DNA of 64,000 bases from Paragonimus skrjabini miyazakii (taxonomy: Eukaryota; Platyhelminthes; Trematoda; Plagiorchiida; Troglotrematidae). The translations under genes and the position numbers were made by a program. The DNA lies in assembly GCA_014338405.1 (NCBI GenBank), contig JTDE01000729.1, positions 70,303 to 134,302 on the forward strand, given 5' to 3'. Under the pieces are notes generated by a model. It was not told the origin of the DNA. It worked only from the letters and a program-made list of their open reading frames with translations, and did not search any database. This document shows positions 59,838-64,000 of this stretch, one piece after another; within the stretch, counting starts at the first letter, position 1; each line of letters starts with the position of its first letter.

Positions 59838-60141
59838 TTGCTGCCAGTTCAGTCATATTCAATCCACGCGACGCATTGTCGTCTGAATCGGTTCAGCGAC
59901 CGTCACATCACATGCTCGCCTGTTCTACTCGTCATTCCGACCGTACACATATCGCGCATTTACCGCCATTCATGTTGCCATGCCGTCTGCCCCGTTCGGA
60001 CTGTGAATCCACACAGTCGGCACGAGTGACAGTCGTCTCATTATGTTGTCCCTCAACATGCGAGCGGGTAACGGTGAGCGAACCGAGCCGATGCTCGACG
60101 TGTCATAAACGTACACGACCGGCAAGAGGGTTCAGTTGTCG
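59838..60141 (+). CDS. ZFAND4: ZFAND4-like protein, exon with first half of AN1 zinc finger
   Basis: Acceptor TAACTTTACCCCAG at 59837, entry in phase 1, exit at strong donor TGTCG|GTGAGT at 60142 (phase 2). The exon ends with RCSTCHKRTRPARGFSCR, that is C-x2-C followed after ten residues by G-F-x-C-R. This is the first part of the AN1 finger (C-x2-C-x9-12-C-x1-2-C...). The split codon would continue as the usual C-R-C-G. The second half of the finger (C-x4-C-x2-H-x5-H-x-C) was not found up to 64000 and may lie in the 62362-62890 gap or beyond. With the ubiquitin-like exon 12 kb upstream on the same strand, this order of domains is that of ZFAND4. AN1 fingers bind zinc; some relatives bind ubiquitin or the Cdc48/p97 system. 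Confidence 0.7.
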
Positions 60142-60734
60142 GTGAGTGAATTATCGTTGATACTTGTCCTTTTTTTCACGCATCACGAACACAGTTGCAC
60201 AAACGACCTCAGTTGTGTAGCGAGCAGAACAGACCTTGTGACAATCGGTCACAACACTTAACTATGCAAAGTCATCTCATCATCTTGTAGTGTTGCTGAC
60301 GAACAGTTCATGGTGACAGTGAAGCTGTGTGCTACAGATCACGTCAATAATAGGTTTTATGTACCCTGAGAGAGTGAATTTTCAGCTTTTCACATACTCA
60401 GTTGTGTAGCAAATGGAGGACAGTAAACTAGTGCTTGAGTCGCATACTGATAAATATATCTATGGAACCCGAGGAGACGTTAAGGAGAGCAGCCGTGGTC
60501 AGTGTGAAAAAAATCTGCTGATTCCGTTTTGTGATTAATTGGAAAATAAGAAAATTGGATTTATGTAGAAACTGGGCTAAGTCAGAAATAACGGAAATAT
60601 GGTAAAATCAGGTACGTGCAAATGAATGTGTGTATCGGGATCTAGTGGAAGATGTAGAAATGCATTTGAAGAGATCCGAATATGGAGAGTGTTCTGTTGT
60701 ATGGAATTTTTGCTGAAAATGGTTCACACATTTT
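60142..60734. other. no recognised feature
   Basis: Presumed intron after the AN1 half-finger. No second half of the finger here. Confidence 0.3.
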
Positions 60735-61775
60735 GAAATGATGAGAAACAATAAATTCAATGACTTATTTACTGGGAGCGTCACTGAAGTGGAATAGGGG
60801 GTTGAAGGATCAGACAAAAAGTATAACGTCTTTCGATAACAAACCAGGGAAAACAGCAAATGAACAATACACCCAGTAGACGAGCACACAAACCTTTATA
60901 AAATGACGAACCAAATGGTGGGGAACGGAGATAGAGAAGTTAACAGCGAGACATAAAACAAAAACCTCCGAACTCTGATGAGAACATCAGTAATATGAAG
61001 TGACCGCATCATATTGTTACGATAATGATCAAGTATTTGTCAGAGGGCAGTCGAGCTAGAAACTGATTGCATACTTGAGGGAGTAAACATGGATTGAGTC
61101 CATTTCATTAGCGAAAACAAAATGTCAATACATTTTTGTGTTAAGAGATGAACTGTGAGATCCTGATGAAATGTTTAACCCGAATACACTGTCCAGCAAA
61201 GCGGGAGAAGCAAATCCAGTTAAGTGCCTGTTGCCCAACATCACATTATCTGTATATCTGATTACGAGTTTGTGTTTGTCTACTGGCATGGATGTAATAT
61301 AGAGTGGGAGTAAGAAGAGCGAGAGGATTGCGCCCTGTCGAACATCAGGTCTAGCGATCAGTGGCGATGAGAATTGTCAACCAAATTGGGTACATTTACT
61401 TCAATTACTAAAGTTATCACGTAGAAACTCTGGCAATTATTGTTGTTTGAATTCCAAATTCTTTGATACTTTGAAGTGACGTCTCACTGTCAACGCTCCC
61501 AAAAGTATCATTGTAATCTAAGAAACATATGCGAACGGCCCTGAATTTTCCATCAAGCGATGAACAGAATGGAATGAACCAGACAAGCGAGTGCATCCAT
61601 GGTTGAGCACGACCGACCATAGGCAAACAGACTAGAATGCGTGATGTTCATCTGCGCTTCCGTTGGAACAAGAATGAGTTCTTCTGAAGCTTTTGATGTT
61701 ACAACTGTGCGTGAGATCGGACGAAGTTTGAAAGTTTCTTCTTCATCTGGACGGCAGCTACCCGTTTTCATCTGT
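60735..61775 (-). pseudogene. Non-LTR retrotransposon RT (LINE-1x, longer copy)
   Basis: On the minus strand, in shifted frames, the RT domain is read in order: FKLRPISRTVVTSKASEELI and AYGRSCSTMDALACL (motifs 1-2), FRAVRICFLDYNDTFGSVD (palm motif A, first catalytic Asp), and the QG and ADD regions colinear with 4560-4267. The 3' part (60735-61390) matches the copy at 3905-4560 closely, including ACAAAAAGT.TAACGTCTTT and GAGAGGATTGCGCCCTGT. Frameshifts and substitutions in the core motifs show that it is inactive. Two copies on the same strand 57 kb apart suggest a moderately old, dispersed family. Confidence 0.75.
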
Positions 61776-62214
61776 TCTAAAAAAATGTCCGGTTCTCCCT
61801 CAAGATTCAGGTCTGAAGTTTCTTCTTGTACGTTCCATCCTGTTCTTGGCTTTAGTGATGTTAACAGTTAACATACGTCAAGTGGACTGCTTGTATAAGC
61901 AGCGCTACCGTCTGTCCTTATGACTAGTGAAGCCCCGATCTCCCGGTAAATAATCCGGACGGTAAAACATTCTGCGCAATTTTTTCAGCTTGCTTAGTAT
62001 GTCATCCTGGAGTCTTCCGCAGGGTGCATTGTTCCGTTCGTCTGATGACGGACGGTAAAAGTCGCATGTTATCAGCCTGCAACGAGGTCACGCATTAATC
62101 AACGGCGTTGCTTCATAGGGCTGGGTGTCGGTGTTGCGTGCCGTAATTAGTAACGTCTACATCATACGTTGTTAACCTTCATACATATATTATTCATATA
62201 GATTGAACATCACC
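61776..62214. other. no confident feature
   Basis: The stretch up to about 61865 may be further decayed LINE sequence upstream of the RT domain; the rest is unassigned. Confidence 0.3.
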
Positions 62215-62290
62215 CACAATTGATCGCAGCTGTCGCATTCCCATAGACTTTCCAGTCGGCCCCTTTCGAAAAGAAGCACTAGACCATTTC
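62215..62290 (-). mobile_element. SINE-B tail fragment at gap edge
   Basis: On the minus strand it reads GTGCTTCTTTTCGAAAGGGG, CCGACTGGAAAGTCTATGGG and CGACAGCTGCGATCAATTG, very close to the 3 kb copy (CCGACTGGATAGTCTATGGG). The head would lie toward the gap. Confidence 0.65.
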
Positions 62291-62361
62291 CTCCAAACCC
62301 TTATTCAACGTTAGACAGGCTATATAAACTCTAATGTCCATGAGCCCATCACACCACAAGT

Positions 62362-62890
62362 NNNNNNNNNNNNNNNNNNNNNNNNNNNNNNNNNNNNNNN
62401 NNNNNNNNNNNNNNNNNNNNNNNNNNNNNNNNNNNNNNNNNNNNNNNNNNNNNNNNNNNNNNNNNNNNNNNNNNNNNNNNNNNNNNNNNNNNNNNNNNNN
62501 NNNNNNNNNNNNNNNNNNNNNNNNNNNNNNNNNNNNNNNNNNNNNNNNNNNNNNNNNNNNNNNNNNNNNNNNNNNNNNNNNNNNNNNNNNNNNNNNNNNN
62601 NNNNNNNNNNNNNNNNNNNNNNNNNNNNNNNNNNNNNNNNNNNNNNNNNNNNNNNNNNNNNNNNNNNNNNNNNNNNNNNNNNNNNNNNNNNNNNNNNNNN
62701 NNNNNNNNNNNNNNNNNNNNNNNNNNNNNNNNNNNNNNNNNNNNNNNNNNNNNNNNNNNNNNNNNNNNNNNNNNNNNNNNNNNNNNNNNNNNNNNNNNNN
62801 NNNNNNNNNNNNNNNNNNNNNNNNNNNNNNNNNNNNNNNNNNNNNNNNNNNNNNNNNNNNNNNNNNNNNNNNNNNNNNNNNNNNNNNNNN
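62362..62890. other. Assembly gap (N run)
   Basis: 529 consecutive N. Frames drawn across it are meaningless. Confidence 0.99.
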
Positions 62891-64000
62891 CTCAGGGGAA
62901 TTTGTGGGACATGCGGTGTAGCTGTTTGTGATTGTGAAACGTCTTGAACAAAATGGCAAATCGAAATTGGTCGTTCATCTACCAATAGAATTGTATCAAT
63001 TGTCGTGAATGAACAAATCAAATCTGTCATCAAAATAACACTTAATATTAGGATTTGCTCTACCTGACAGTTGTATCAATCGTTTTCATTGATGATCCTT
63101 TCTCATTTTCAATTTTGGATTTACCATTTTTGGACACCCATCATCATAGACAGCAATAAATCAGTTATTCTCATCGATGCCAAATTGCCATAGAACCACA
63201 ACTAAAAAAAGAAGGGAACAAGGGAGTCCTGAGGTTAAGTGGAAAGAGATGGGACTTATCGATACAATATGATTAGCTATATCTGTTGTGTGACCTGCAG
63301 AATAACTACTGGATATGAGATTCGGGGGGAGTCTGAGAGCTAGATTTGATGAGACAGTGAGGTAGGGGTAGGCGATAGCATATTTTCATCTACTCACCCT
63401 GATGTATATAGCAGATAAGGCGGCTCAGTTTATACTGCAAGGCGACCGATGAAGTATAGAATTATTGGTGTTGTGAATATTCGTGGTTGTATGTGAACTG
63501 AAATACTGCTGAGATGTCCAGGCTCAGACAGGAGACCAGTTAGGGTTCTCAACCAAAGCCTGTACTGCAAGACAACGGATGAGTGACAGTTTACTACAAC
63601 TGATACTTCTTTCCAAAAGGGATGCCACATTTCTTCCAACCCCCAACTAGGAGGACCAGGAGACTGTGGTTTGCCAGATCTCTACCCGTTGGCCTGCCTG
63701 ATGTGGATGACTCCGTCGGTGTGATCATCACGCCATCCAGTTTACCCGGTAGAGTAGGTGTAATACTCGAAATTAGGGACTTCGAATAGCCCTAAAAATC
63801 GTACTTGGATTGAAACCTCCCACGCAAGTACTAAGAGGAAGACCTCGTACTGGTTGCAGTAAGCAGTTTATATTCATGAGACAAGAAACCGAATTTATGG
63901 ATGTACAACAGTATTAAAGAAATCATATGGACGCATACAAAGTCACCAACTGAACGTTAATTGGTGCAATATAGAACAGAGAAATAAGCGAATAACAGAG
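62891..64000. other. no recognised feature
   Basis: AT-rich sequence with short frames only; no AN1 second half, no repeat recognised. Confidence 0.3.

Noticed and set aside
62279..63033. Frames of 195-237 codons across the third gap
   Set aside because: Most of the codons are N; the real bases at the ends show no coding signal.

Overview
The window reads as a gene-poor, repeat-rich animal nuclear genome, most likely a parasitic flatworm (trematode, possibly opisthorchiid). The basis is an RTE/SR2-type non-LTR retrotransposon ending in a (TGA)n tail, several other LINE reverse-transcriptase fragments, tRNA-derived SINEs, a hammerhead-ribozyme motif of the kind found in trematode SINEs and Penelope-like elements, introns of several kb, and no operon-like gene packing. 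The species is an inference; the sequence does not name it. Three runs of N (15083-15826, 42819-42918, 62362-62890) are assembly gaps.

The one gene I can name is on the + strand from 47589 to 60141 and continues past both ends of what I can see. It encodes a ZFAND4-like protein. The second half of an N-terminal ubiquitin-like fold lies at 47589 onward, and the first zinc-binding knuckles of a C-terminal AN1 zinc finger lie in the exon at 59838-60141. Candidate middle exons sit at 48776, 54820, 55163 and 56023, and most join in compatible phase. Its introns carry an LTR copy, an RTE fragment, a SINE remnant and microsatellites. Elsewhere there are isolated exon-like segments with splice signals and open frames (8834, 13622, 17443, 18767, 21481, 33778, 38908, 45726). 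I cannot assign these to known proteins or join them into one gene.

Layout by region: 0-7 kb holds an RTE fragment, SINE-A, a solo LTR (family 1), SINE-B and a LINE RT fragment. 8-22 kb holds exon-like segments, a solo LTR of family 2 and the first gap. 22-34 kb is mostly empty, with a (TA)n tract and a long foldback repeat at 30.5 kb. 35-46 kb is a dense repeat zone with the hammerhead, RT fragments, SINE-A and the second family-1 LTR. 47-60 kb is the ZFAND4-like gene. 60-64 kb holds the longer copy of the LINE and the third gap.

The most interesting structures are the hammerhead core fused to a tRNA-like block at 35.3-35.5 kb, two unrelated solo-LTR families that both sit in NTAT target duplications, an LTR family that varies by an internal tandem duplication, and the long inverted repeat at 30474-30765. 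Similarities were judged by eye; no search was run.
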